The translations under genes and the position numbers were made by a program. From Fimenecus sp045613585 (GTDB taxonomy: Bacteria; Bacillota; Clostridia; Oscillospirales; Acutalibacteraceae): a stretch of 8,646 nt of DNA. The first letter of the stretch is position 1. The number at the start of each line of letters is the position of its first letter. Positions 1 to 6,889 of this stretch are shown here, in pieces. The notes beneath the pieces were generated by a model. That model made no database searches, was not told where the DNA came from, and worked only from the letters and a program-made list of their open reading frames with translations. The stretch is from NCBI GenBank assembly GCA_045613585.1, contig JAZLBG010000079.1:1-8646 (forward strand), in the 5' to 3' direction.

Positions 1-30
1 GGGAGAGATAGGCTTTAATAGGCGTTTTTG

Positions 31-134
31 ACTACCCCTCAGTCAACTTCGTTGACAGCTCCCTTACTCGCCTGCCGGCTCAGACAGCGCTAATTCGGCA
101 TCCACCGGATGCCCGCGCCCTGACAAGGGGAGCC
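31..134. repeat. GC-rich composite inverted-repeat element
   Basis: This stretch is about 62% G+C by hand count (65 of 104) in otherwise strongly AT-rich DNA. It contains a perfect hairpin GTCAAC-TTC-GTTGAC (42-56) and a second perfect hairpin GGCATCC-ACC-GGATGCC (97-113). The flanking arms GCTCCC (58-63) and GGGAGC (128-133) can pair and enclose the second hairpin. CCCCT (35-39) could instead pair with AGGGG (126-130). Small palindromes GCCGGC (74-79) and AGCGCT (86-91) lie between. From memory, arms of the type CCCCTCAGTCA...GACAGCTCCC with AAGGGGAGCC recur as dispersed intergenic repeats in gut Firmicutes. No open frame or transposase is present, so a MITE-like or structured-RNA repeat is the best description. 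Copy number cannot be seen here. Confidence 0.6.
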
Positions 135-148
135 GAGAAAATGCATAT

Positions 149-187
149 AAAACAGTTAGACAAACTCCAATTTACCTAACTGTTTTT
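149..187. terminator. Terminator-like hairpin upstream of the glycosidase gene
   Basis: An 11-bp perfect stem, AAAACAGTTAG (149-159) with CTAACTGTTTT (176-186), closes a 16-nt loop and is followed by one more T. The A-run on one side and T-run on the other would let it act in either direction. It probably ends transcription of a gene left of the window or insulates the promoter that follows. The stem has few G/C pairs and the loop is large, so strength is uncertain. Confidence 0.45.
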
Positions 188-212
188 ACTCTTATAAAAT
201 CCTATACATATA

Positions 213-241
213 TTGAAAAATCATAGTGATTTTGTTATAAT
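213..241 (+). promoter_or_regulatory. Sigma-A promoter of the glycoside hydrolase gene
   Basis: TTGAAA (213-218) and a perfect TATAAT (236-241) are separated by exactly 17 bp. A TG at 233-234 makes this an extended -10. Transcription should begin near 248-249, giving a leader of about 24 nt with Shine-Dalgarno GAGGT (260-264) 7 nt before the ATG at 272. No operator or riboswitch is visible between the hairpin at 149-187 and the start codon. Confidence 0.75.
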
Positions 242-271
242 ATTCTCATATTTTTATGCGAGGTATTCACT

Positions 272-2959
272 ATGAGTAAAGTTTTAGAGAAAATGTATGA
301 ACATTTAGGTAAATGGGGTCCATATTCAAAGAAATATAGCGGTATTTCAAGAATTGTTGACCACAATACAGAGGGCGGTGTTCGTTTCGATTGTGTTGTA
401 AGTCCTGCCATTGAAAATGCAGATTCACGCGTGCCAAATGTTACTGTTCCAGTTGGTGTTCACCCATGGGAAGCAAAGTCTGATTATTCATTTTATTCAT
501 ATCGTTATGACCTTGAATGGAAAGACAAGGTCTATGCAGATGTGTCTTTTACAAAACTTGATAATGACAGTGTTCTTGTTCGTACAGAGTTTGTAAATAA
601 TACTGAAATTATGCAAATCTGTCTTCTTAACCTTTTCTCTGCTATTGAATACCCAAATGTGTATACAACTACTCCTATTTTACCTGAAAAACACATTTTC
701 ATTAAAGCTCTTGACTATAAATCTTATGATTATAACACTACTCGTCCTTGGGATAAGCAAGTTATAGATGCTATGAAAAAAGGCGAATTTTTTGACGATG
801 GCTTTACATATCATAAAGGTCTTGGTGACCGTGATTGTAACCGATATATATTACCAAAATGTCCAAGACTTGGTGAAGAAGCAGGGGATAGAATAACTTA
901 CGAAATCAATGGTGTTGAAGGTTTCAAAAATCCTATACTCCATATTCGTTATCGCACAACCGATAATAAAGATAGCGTATGGACAATAAATAATAAAGAA
1001 ATCACATTCACAAAAGCTGATGATTTTAATATAATCACAACAGATTTAAATACAGAAAATATTGAACTTGTTTCTTGTGGTACAGGCGGAATTGAATTTG
1101 ATTTTCTTGCAGTTAGTGAAGCAAATGAAATAGTTTCAACTGAAAGCAAAAAGCACAATTTCTACCCTGAAATTGAAACAGTTGACGAAAATGGTAAATT
1201 AGTTTCTTATAAATATGATGGTGTTGATGGTAAGTTCTATGTAAAAACTTTCAACAACTCAACTCGTTGTCGTGATTTCAACACAGGTTGTCTTGAAGAT
1301 AGTCCAACTGCCCGTATTTCACAACCTGACGAAAGTTTCCAGAATATGCTTGAAACATTTTCAGGCTCATTCTCTGAAAAACATAGTGACGAGGGCTTTT
1401 ATCATAATACAGTAGTTCATACACTTTATGTTGAGCCTCGTTCAACTCATGTTGAATATGCAGTTCTTTCGTTTGGTGAAACAGAATACAAAACTGTGGA
1501 TGAATACGAAAAAATCTACGAAAAAGCATATAACTCACTTGAAAAGTTTGACTTAAATATTGCGGGTAAAACTTATGAATTTTCAAATAGAATTCTTCGT
1601 GCAACAGTATTCCAGAATACTGTTTACCCACTTTATAGAAATGGTGAATATGTAGTGCACCATACACCTGGTAAGCGTTGGGACTCATTCTATACTTGGG
1701 ATTCAGGCTTTATTGGTCTTGATATGCTTGAATTTGCACCAAGTATTGCTGATTACATTCTCGAAACATATTTAACTGATAATGACCAATGGGCATTCCT
1801 TTTGCATGGCTCACCAGTACCTGTTCATATTTATCAGTATCTTGAAATGCTTAAAAAAGCAAATGATAAAACTGATTTACTCAAATATTATGACAGAGTA
1901 AAAATGTTCTATGATTTCCTTGCGGGTAAGATTAATGGCTCAACTACAACAAAATTTAATAGTGGGCTTACAACTACATTTGATTACTTTTATAATTGTA
2001 GTGGTATGGATGATTTGCCACCACAAAAGGCTATGTATGCTGAAAATAAACAAAAATGGATGACACCTGTAATTTCATCATCACAAGTAATCCGTTGTGC
2101 AAAAATTCTTTATATGGCTGCCGATTTGTTAGGCAAAGAAGCTGATAAAGAAACATATCTTGAAGATATAGAAAGAGTTTCAAATGCACTCCAAAAATAC
2201 TCTTGGGATGAAGAATGTGGTTATTTCTCTTATGTTATTCATGATGAAAATGGCGATGCAAAAGAGCATTATAGAAATGCACAAGGTGAAAATCTTAATA
2301 AAACTATGGATGGTATTTATCCAATTATCGCAGGTGCAGTTACAAACGAGCAAAAATCAAGAATCTTAAGCCACCTTAAAAGTGATGACGAAATGTTCAG
2401 TCCAGTAGGTATAAGTGCGGTGGACAAAACAGCATCATATTATATTACAAATGGTTACTGGAATGGTAATGTGTGGCTTTCACATCAATGGTTTGTTTGG
2501 AAAACAATGCTTGACCTTGGTGAAACTGATTTTGCATTCAGAATTGCTAAAACTGCCCTTGATGCATGGAAGCGTGAGGTAGAGTATTCATATTATACCT
2601 TTGAAATGTTCAATATCACATCAGGCCGTGGCGGTTGGTTCCATAATTTTGGTGGACTTTCAACACCAATTAACATCTGGACTAATGCATATTTTAAACC
2701 AGGCACATTCTCAACAGGTCTTGATACTATGGTTATAGAGAATAACTTCAATGACGAAAAAACTGAATTCAAAGGCATTATTAAATACTATGGCAATAAT
2801 GAAAAATATTCAGTAATCGTAGTTTTGCGTGACGAGTTTGATTATTCTGTAACAGTAAACGGAAATAAAGCCGATTTCTCACTTCGCGACAAGGGTGTAA
2901 TTGAAATTACTCTTGATGGAAATGAAAAATCAGCAGAAATAGAAATCATAAAGAATTAA
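272..2959 (+). CDS. GH63/MGH1-like (alpha/alpha)6-barrel glycoside hydrolase
   Basis: This 895-residue protein looks like an inverting glycosidase acting on an oligosaccharide or glycoside in the cytoplasm. It has no signal peptide, membrane segment or cell-wall anchor. Residues 1 to about 420 resemble the beta-sandwich N-domain of this fold. Residues about 430-830 form the helical barrel. Recognisable barrel landmarks are YTWDSGF (W476-D477), CSGMDDLP (residues 576-583, the likely general-acid Asp being D580 or D581), DGIYPIIAG, GYWNGNVW (728-735) and FEMFNITSG, where E778 fits the general base. A short beta tail (about 840-895) follows. The start is supported by GAGGT 7 nt upstream and a near-consensus promoter. 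The gene appears monocistronic. Family members include processing alpha-glucosidases, the E. coli alpha-glucosidase YgjK and mannosylglycerate hydrolases, so the substrate is not assignable from sequence. A trehalase-like GH37 enzyme is a less likely alternative. Confidence 0.75.
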   Translation: MSKVLEKMYEHLGKWGPYSKKYSGISRIVDHNTEGGVRFDCVVSPAIENADSRVPNVTVPVGVHPWEAKSDYSFYSYRYDLEWKDKVYADVSFTKLDNDSVLVRTEFVNNTEIMQICLLNLFSAIEYPNVYTTTPILPEKHIFIKALDYKSYDYNTTRPWDKQVIDAMKKGEFFDDGFTYHKGLGDRDCNRYILPKCPRLGEEAGDRITYEINGVEGFKNPILHIRYRTTDNKDSVWTINNKEITFTKADDFNIITTDLNTENIELVSCGTGGIEFDFLAVSEANEIVSTESKKHNFYPEIETVDENGKLVSYKYDGVDGKFYVKTFNNSTRCRDFNTGCLEDSPTARISQPDESFQNMLETFSGSFSEKHSDEGFYHNTVVHTLYVEPRSTHVEYAVLSFGETEYKTVDEYEKIYEKAYNSLEKFDLNIAGKTYEFSNRILRATVFQNTVYPLYRNGEYVVHHTPGKRWDSFYTWDSGFIGLDMLEFAPSIADYILETYLTDNDQWAFLLHGSPVPVHIYQYLEMLKKANDKTDLLKYYDRVKMFYDFLAGKINGSTTTKFNSGLTTTFDYFYNCSGMDDLPPQKAMYAENKQKWMTPVISSSQVIRCAKILYMAADLLGKEADKETYLEDIERVSNALQKYSWDEECGYFSYVIHDENGDAKEHYRNAQGENLNKTMDGIYPIIAGAVTNEQKSRILSHLKSDDEMFSPVGISAVDKTASYYITNGYWNGNVWLSHQWFVWKTMLDLGETDFAFRIAKTALDAWKREVEYSYYTFEMFNITSGRGGWFHNFGGLSTPINIWTNAYFKPGTFSTGLDTMVIENNFNDEKTEFKGIIKYYGNNEKYSVIVVLRDEFDYSVTVNGNKADFSLRDKGVIEITLDGNEKSAEIEIIKN

Positions 2960-3270
2960 CTGGTGTAATCTTCAATAAGTTTTTGCAATTCTTCAGGTGT
3001 TTCTATGTGTATTCCATTTTCTAGTAAAGCTCTGTCGTGTTGGGGCAGGGTGGTAACATACACATCATAAATATCAATTGGTACGCTCTCTTGATTTTTA
3101 AACACAGCGATTTTACCTTTGTATTCACTTAAGGTATAGTAATCTTCCATAAGATATGGATTTTCAATAACTTTTTCTCTTGTGTCTTTGTCAAGAGTTA
3201 CGAAAAGAACACCTAAAACTGTAATTGTGATTACTGCAAAAACTACTAGCCAGAAAATTTTGTTTCTCAA
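2956..3270 (-). CDS. Small single-pass membrane protein of unknown function
   Basis: This 104-residue protein has a short basic start (MRNK), one hydrophobic segment (about residues 5-26) and a soluble domain predicted to lie outside the membrane. The domain pattern is YTLSEYKGKIAVF, then LPQHDRALLENGI, then a PEEL...IEDY ending. From memory this arrangement recurs in small Clostridial proteins and is loosely reminiscent of the BofC C-terminal domain; that link is only a suggestion. The start codon is TTG: an in-frame TAA directly precedes it, and no later start keeps the membrane segment. AAAGGA (3283-3288) lies 12 nt upstream, a rather long spacing. The gene converges on the glycosidase gene, and the two reading frames overlap by 4 bp. 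It is divergent from the penicillin-binding protein gene, which might hint at an envelope-related role but does not show one. Confidence 0.65.
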   Translation of the reverse strand: MRNKIFWLVVFAVITITVLGVLFVTLDKDTREKVIENPYLMEDYYTLSEYKGKIAVFKNQESVPIDIYDVYVTTLPQHDRALLENGIHIETPEELQKLIEDYTS

Positions 3271-3302
3271 TTATATTCAACATCCTTTAAATGAAAGATA
3301 TA

Positions 3303-3308
3303 ATTATA
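3303..3308 (-). promoter_or_regulatory. Possible -10 box of the small membrane protein gene
   Basis: Read on the minus strand this is a perfect TATAAT, about 33 bp upstream of the TTG start, which would give a leader of about 26 nt. No convincing -35 hexamer lies 16-18 bp further upstream in this nearly pure A/T stretch, so the match may be chance. Confidence 0.3.
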
Positions 3309-3361
3309 TTTTTAGCAAAATATTACAAATTATTAAATTTTATTAAAATATAAAAAAACAC

Positions 3362-3390
3362 TAAACATTTTTAAAGTTTTGTGCTATACT
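3362..3390 (+). promoter_or_regulatory. Extended -10 promoter of the penicillin-binding protein gene
   Basis: TATACT (3385-3390) is preceded by TG at 3382-3383 (extended -10). TAAACA (3362-3367), 17 bp upstream, matches four of six consensus -35 positions. Immediately upstream, 3317-3358 is A/T except for one C (3326) and could act as an UP-element-like or curved tract. Predicted transcription starts near 3397, leaving a leader of about 46 nt. Confidence 0.6.
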
Positions 3391-3405
3391 TATATCGTAT
3401 ATAAG
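3389..3405. promoter_or_regulatory. Dyad over the predicted transcription start
   Basis: CTTATAT (3389-3395) and ATATAAG (3399-3405) form a perfect 7-bp inverted repeat around CGT. It overlaps the last two bases of the -10 box and the expected start point. That is where a repressor operator, or a DNA segment that controls open-complex formation, could sit. AT-rich dyads arise easily by chance in such sequence, so this is tentative. Confidence 0.35.
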
Positions 3406-3406
3406 A

Positions 3407-3430
3407 AAAACTGCGTAACAATGCGGTTTT
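3407..3430 (+). promoter_or_regulatory. Leader stem-loop before the penicillin-binding protein gene
   Basis: AAAACTGC (3407-3414) pairs with GCGGTTTT (3423-3430) over 8 bp with one G-U wobble, around an 8-nt loop. The stem ends one base before the Shine-Dalgarno GGAGGG (3432-3437). It may stabilise the 5' end or affect ribosome access. Its four-T end is short for a terminator, and no alternative antiterminator pairing is obvious. Confidence 0.4.
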
Positions 3431-3442
3431 CGGAGGGAAAAT

Positions 3443-5728
3443 ATGAGAAAAAAGACACGTGCTGACAAAAAGCCAATGTCCCCTAAAAAGAAAAGAAATC
3501 TAAGAATATTGCTGGCGATTGCATTCACCGGTTTTATGACTTGTGCCATAATTGGTGTTTATATTCTCGGTAATATGATTAGCATTGCTAATGGAGAAAA
3601 GATTATCGACCTTGATTTTTACAAAGAAAATCAAGACCAGACTACAATTATCTATGCTAAAAATGAAGAAGATAAGTTTGTTGAACTCACAAAACTTCAT
3701 GGTGAAGAAAATCGTGTTTGGGTCGATATGGAAAATATGTCTGAATGGATGCCAAAAGCCTTTGTAGCACTTGAAGATAAACGCTTTGAAGACCATAAGG
3801 GCGTTGACTGGTTCAGTTCAACATTTGGTGTAGTTAAAACCATTGTGGCAACAGGCGATGTTCGTGGTGGCTCTACAATCACAATGCAGTTAATCCGAAA
3901 TCTTACTGAAGAAAAAGGCTTGACACTTAACAGAAAATTCAATGAAATTCTTTATGCATTGAATATGGAAAAGTATTATGATAAAGACGAAATTTTAGAG
4001 GCTTATCTTAATACAATTTACTTAAGTCATAACTGTTATGGTGTTCAGACTGCAGCTGAAACATATTTTGGTAAAGATATTTCAGAACTTAATCTTGCAG
4101 AATGCGCTTCTATTGCAGCAATTACACAGTGGCCTGCAAATTATGACCCATTGTGGAAACCTGAAAACAATAAAGTCCGTCAAGAATTGTGCCTTGGTAT
4201 GATGCTTGAACAAAATGTCATCACACAAGAGCAATATGATGAAGCCGTTGCTTATGAACTCATTTTTACAAATGATGAAAGATATATTGCAGAGCATGAA
4301 GAAACTGTTGAAAAAGCAACAGATAATGAAATTCAAAGTTATTATGTTGACTATGTAATTTCAAGTGTTATTCGTGATTTGAAAGAACAAGGTTATTCTA
4401 ATTACGAAGCAAACAAAATGATTTATTCAGGCGGTTTGCATATTTATTCTGCAGTTGATACTCGTGTACAGAATATTCTTGAAGATGTTTATGTTCATAG
4501 AACAAACTTCCCTACACAACGTGTAAGTGATGTTAAAGATATGTATCAGTCTGCAATGACGATAATGGATTATAATGGCAGAATTGTGGCTTTAGTCGGT
4601 GGTGCAGGCGAAAAAACTGAAAACCGTTCTAATAACCGTGCAGTTTCTGCAGCACGTCAGCCAGGTTCATCTATTAAGCCTTTAACAATTTATGCTCCTG
4701 CAATTGATAAGAATATAATTACATGGTCATCAAAAATAAAGAATTATGGTATATCTTGGCGTGGAAGTCGTTGGCCAACTAACTATGGTGGCGACCCAGG
4801 AGACCCAGATAGTTATGTAAGTGCACAATATGCAGTTGCTATTTCATATAACACAGTTCCTGCTCAGCTTCTTATGATGATGGGCTTTGACTTAAGTTAT
4901 GATTATTTAACTGAAAAATTCCATATTACAACATATAATGATGCGCAAGATAGCGTTTCACCATCAGCACTTGCAACAGGTGGTTCAAGTGGCGGCACAA
5001 CAACTCTTCAAATGGCTGCAGCATTTGCAACATTCGGCAATGGTGGTAAATATTATGAGCCATATTCATATTATGAAGTTAAAAACAGTGCAGGTGAAGT
5101 TATTCTTCAGAATAAGCCAGAGGGTGAACAGGTAATTTCAGCAGAAACATCATTTGTTATGAATCAAATGCTTCGTACTGTTTTCTACGGCACAATGGGT
5201 ACTGCTCGTGGTTATGATGTAAGTGGATTTACTACCTTTGGTAAAACAGGTACAACAACAAGTAATAATGACCGTTGGTGTGTTGCAGGTACACCATATT
5301 ATATTAGCGCAGTTTGGTTTGGCTACGATTATAATAAAGAAATTACTGCAAGTGGTAATCCTGCAGGTGTGATTTTTGAAACAGTTATGAACCGAGTTCA
5401 TAAAAATCTTGCAGCGAAGTCATTTGAAAAATATACCGATAAAGTTCTTCAACTCAGTTATTGTATGGAAACAGGACTTTTAGCAAGTGATAAATGTCCT
5501 AAAGTAGCTGCAGGTTGGTATAAATCTTCAATGATTCCTGCTAAATGTGCAACATGTACAGGTGAAATTGTAGAAAGCACAACAGGTGAGGGTGACGAAA
5601 GTACAACAGGAACAGAAAAACCTGATGAGTCAACAACAAAACCTGAAAAACCAACTAAGCCTGATACAACTAAGCCAGAAAAAACAACTAAACCGGCAGA
5701 AAAACCTACTCAAGCAGAAGAAACATAA
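3443..5728 (+). CDS. Class A penicillin-binding protein (bifunctional, PBP1A type)
   Basis: This 761-residue enzyme polymerises lipid II into glycan strands and cross-links the peptides outside the membrane (ponA/mrcA-type). The N-terminus is a Lys/Arg-rich cytoplasmic tail (1-21) followed by one membrane anchor (about 22-43). The GT51 glycosyltransferase domain (about 80-250) has the catalytic Glu in EDKRFEDHKG (E111), GGSTITMQL (142-150) and a second Glu in KFNEI (E168). The transpeptidase domain (about 365-680) shows all three penicillin-binding motifs: SSIK (nucleophile S409, K412), SYN (468-470) and KTGT (601-604). Residue 148 is Met where Gln is more usual in GGSTITQQ. Four cysteines follow (674, 685, 702, 705), then a Thr/Lys/Pro/Glu-rich tail (709-761). 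GGAGGG 5 nt before the ATG supports the start. The gene has its own promoter and terminator, so it is probably monocistronic. Confidence 0.95.
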   Translation: MRKKTRADKKPMSPKKKRNLRILLAIAFTGFMTCAIIGVYILGNMISIANGEKIIDLDFYKENQDQTTIIYAKNEEDKFVELTKLHGEENRVWVDMENMSEWMPKAFVALEDKRFEDHKGVDWFSSTFGVVKTIVATGDVRGGSTITMQLIRNLTEEKGLTLNRKFNEILYALNMEKYYDKDEILEAYLNTIYLSHNCYGVQTAAETYFGKDISELNLAECASIAAITQWPANYDPLWKPENNKVRQELCLGMMLEQNVITQEQYDEAVAYELIFTNDERYIAEHEETVEKATDNEIQSYYVDYVISSVIRDLKEQGYSNYEANKMIYSGGLHIYSAVDTRVQNILEDVYVHRTNFPTQRVSDVKDMYQSAMTIMDYNGRIVALVGGAGEKTENRSNNRAVSAARQPGSSIKPLTIYAPAIDKNIITWSSKIKNYGISWRGSRWPTNYGGDPGDPDSYVSAQYAVAISYNTVPAQLLMMMGFDLSYDYLTEKFHITTYNDAQDSVSPSALATGGSSGGTTTLQMAAAFATFGNGGKYYEPYSYYEVKNSAGEVILQNKPEGEQVISAETSFVMNQMLRTVFYGTMGTARGYDVSGFTTFGKTGTTTSNNDRWCVAGTPYYISAVWFGYDYNKEITASGNPAGVIFETVMNRVHKNLAAKSFEKYTDKVLQLSYCMETGLLASDKCPKVAAGWYKSSMIPAKCATCTGEIVESTTGEGDESTTGTEKPDESTTKPEKPTKPDTTKPEKTTKPAEKPTQAEET

Positions 5729-5733
5729 AATAT

Positions 5734-5755
5734 GCCCATCATTTGATGGGCTTTT
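5734..5755 (+). terminator. Intrinsic terminator of the penicillin-binding protein gene
   Basis: A perfect GC-rich stem, GCCCATC with GATGGGC (5734-5740 and 5745-5751), closes an ATTT loop and runs into TTTT (5752-5755). It starts 5 bp after the TAA stop codon and should separate this transcript from the carA-like gene downstream. Confidence 0.9.
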
Positions 5756-5757
5756 AT

Positions 5758-5806
5758 GGTTTGTAATATAAATTGACAAATATAATCCAAAACAGGTGAT
5801 ATATTT
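5758..5806 (+). promoter_or_regulatory. Compact promoter and ribosome-binding region of the carA-like gene
   Basis: A perfect TATAAT lies at 5781-5786. No good -35 sits at 17 bp (GGTTTG, 5758-5763), while TTGTAA (5761-5766) sits at only 14 bp. TTGACA (5773-5778) is also present but only 2 bp before TATAAT, and its own 17-bp partner (GTGATA, 5796-5801) is poor. Transcription from TATAAT would begin near 5793, right at the Shine-Dalgarno AGGTGAT (5794-5800), which is 6 nt before the ATG. There is no room for a PyrR-binding leader, attenuator or riboswitch. Confidence 0.45.
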
Positions 5807-6889
5807 ATGAAAAACAGAACAAAAGCATATATAGTTCTTCAAGATGGAACAATTTTTGAAGGCTATTCAATGGGAAAACAGGGTAGCACAATAGGTGAGG
5901 TAGTTTTCAATACTTGTTCAACCTCTTATACCGATATTTTGTCAGACCCTACTTATTATGGTCAGATTGTTGCACAGACTTATCCTCTTGCTGCTAATCG
6001 TGGTATTAATCCTCAAAAGAATGATGGAGAGATTATGTCAAACGGGTATATTGTCCGTGAGTGGTGTGATGTTTATTCTGATGGTAATGAAATCAACCTT
6101 GATGAATATCTTAAAGGCAGAGGTATTGTAGGTATCTGTGGTGTTGATACTCGTCGTCTTACAAGATATCTTCGTGATAAAGGTTATGTGAAAGGTGCAA
6201 TTACTGATTCAGTTGATAATATTGACGATTTACTTAAAGAAATCAATAGCTATACAATTTCAGGGGCAGTCCGTGAAGTTTCAATTAAAGAGCCAATCGA
6301 AATGAAAGGCGAAAATGCAAAATATAATGTTGTTGCTGTGGATTTCGGCTCACCAAGAAAACAGTTAAATGCGTTTTTACTTAATGGCTGTAATGTTACA
6401 CTTGTTCCTGCATTTACAACATCAGATGAAATTATGAAGTATAATCCTGATGGTGTTGTGCTTTGTGATGGTCCCGCTGACCCTGATGATGAGCCTGAAA
6501 TCATTAAAAATATATCAGAGCTTATTAAAAAAGATGTTCCTGTATTTGCAATTGGTTTAGGTCATCAGATGTTGGCTCTTGCTAACGATTTTAAAATCAT
6601 TAAAATGGAAAAAGGTCACCGTGGTTCAAATCAACCTGTAAAAGTTGAAGGTACAAAAAAGATTATGGTTACAGACCAAAATCATGGTTATGCAGTTGAC
6701 AAAAATACAGTTTCAAATAATGCAGATGTTATAATGACAAATGTGAATGATAGTACTGTTGAAGGTCTTAAATACAACAATTTCAAAGGACTTTCAGTTC
6801 AGTTTACACCAAAAGGTGATATTGATAGTAGCACAGGATTTATAATTCGTGATTTCTTTAAAATGATGGATGGTGAAAACAATGACTAA
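5807..6889 (+). CDS. CarA-like carbamoyl-phosphate synthetase small subunit lacking the glutaminase triad
   Basis: This 360-residue protein has the CarA architecture. The N-terminal domain contains GEVVFNTCSTSYTDILSDP and GICGVDTRRLTRYLRDKG. A class I glutamine amidotransferase fold follows from about residue 170. In CarA this subunit hydrolyses glutamine and passes ammonia to CarB for pyrimidine and arginine synthesis. Here the nucleophile motif GICLGHQ reads AIGLGHQ (Cys to Gly250), and the His/Glu motif HPEA reads TPKG (His to Thr334, Glu to Lys336), so the whole triad is gone. GPGDP reads GPADP and DFGxKRN reads DFGSPRK. QNHGYAVD and the N-domain interface motifs survive. Length is close to that of normal CarA, and no frame break is seen. 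It overlaps the carB-like gene by 8 bp, so the two are probably co-translated. It may be a pseudoenzyme partner of CarB or a structural scaffold; glutamine hydrolysis is not expected. Confidence 0.85.
   Translation: MKNRTKAYIVLQDGTIFEGYSMGKQGSTIGEVVFNTCSTSYTDILSDPTYYGQIVAQTYPLAANRGINPQKNDGEIMSNGYIVREWCDVYSDGNEINLDEYLKGRGIVGICGVDTRRLTRYLRDKGYVKGAITDSVDNIDDLLKEINSYTISGAVREVSIKEPIEMKGENAKYNVVAVDFGSPRKQLNAFLLNGCNVTLVPAFTTSDEIMKYNPDGVVLCDGPADPDDEPEIIKNISELIKKDVPVFAIGLGHQMLALANDFKIIKMEKGHRGSNQPVKVEGTKKIMVTDQNHGYAVDKNTVSNNADVIMTNVNDSTVEGLKYNNFKGLSVQFTPKGDIDSSTGFIIRDFFKMMDGENND

Noticed and set aside
1..30. End of an upstream gene at the left edge
   Set aside because: Too short to judge and no recognisable coding motif, so not annotated.
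31..134. CRISPR array or small RNA gene in the GC-rich left edge
   Set aside because: There are no regularly spaced direct repeats, and no promoter was seen directly before it. The hairpins fit an interspersed palindromic repeat better.
1278..1688. 136-codon open frame on the minus strand inside the glycosidase gene
   Set aside because: It lies wholly antisense to the barrel coding region, has no Shine-Dalgarno or promoter, and its protein is rich in His/Tyr/Phe as expected from the complement of AT-rich codons. The other open frames inside the large genes (for example 949-1158, 3500-3796, 4082-4336, 5150-5401, 7768-8087) were left out for the same reason.
3281..3283. ATG (minus strand) near the Shine-Dalgarno of the small membrane protein gene
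   Set aside because: It is out of frame with the membrane protein by one base and abuts AAAGG with no spacing. The TTG at 3268-3270 is the usable in-frame start.
3407..3430. Leader hairpin read as a transcription attenuator
   Set aside because: The T-run is only four bases and belongs to the stem, and I see no competing antiterminator or ligand-binding structure in the roughly 46-nt leader.
6551..6556. Sequencing error explaining the missing catalytic cysteine
   Set aside because: TGT to GGT would be a single change, but the His and Glu positions, the GPGDP motif and many CarB active-site residues differ as well, so one base-call error cannot account for the pattern.
5807..6889. carA-like gene as a simple frameshifted pseudogene
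   Set aside because: The frame is continuous, of near-normal length, and aligns on both sides of each lost catalytic residue. The changes are substitutions at specific sites, not a shift of register. Decay by point mutation cannot be excluded.
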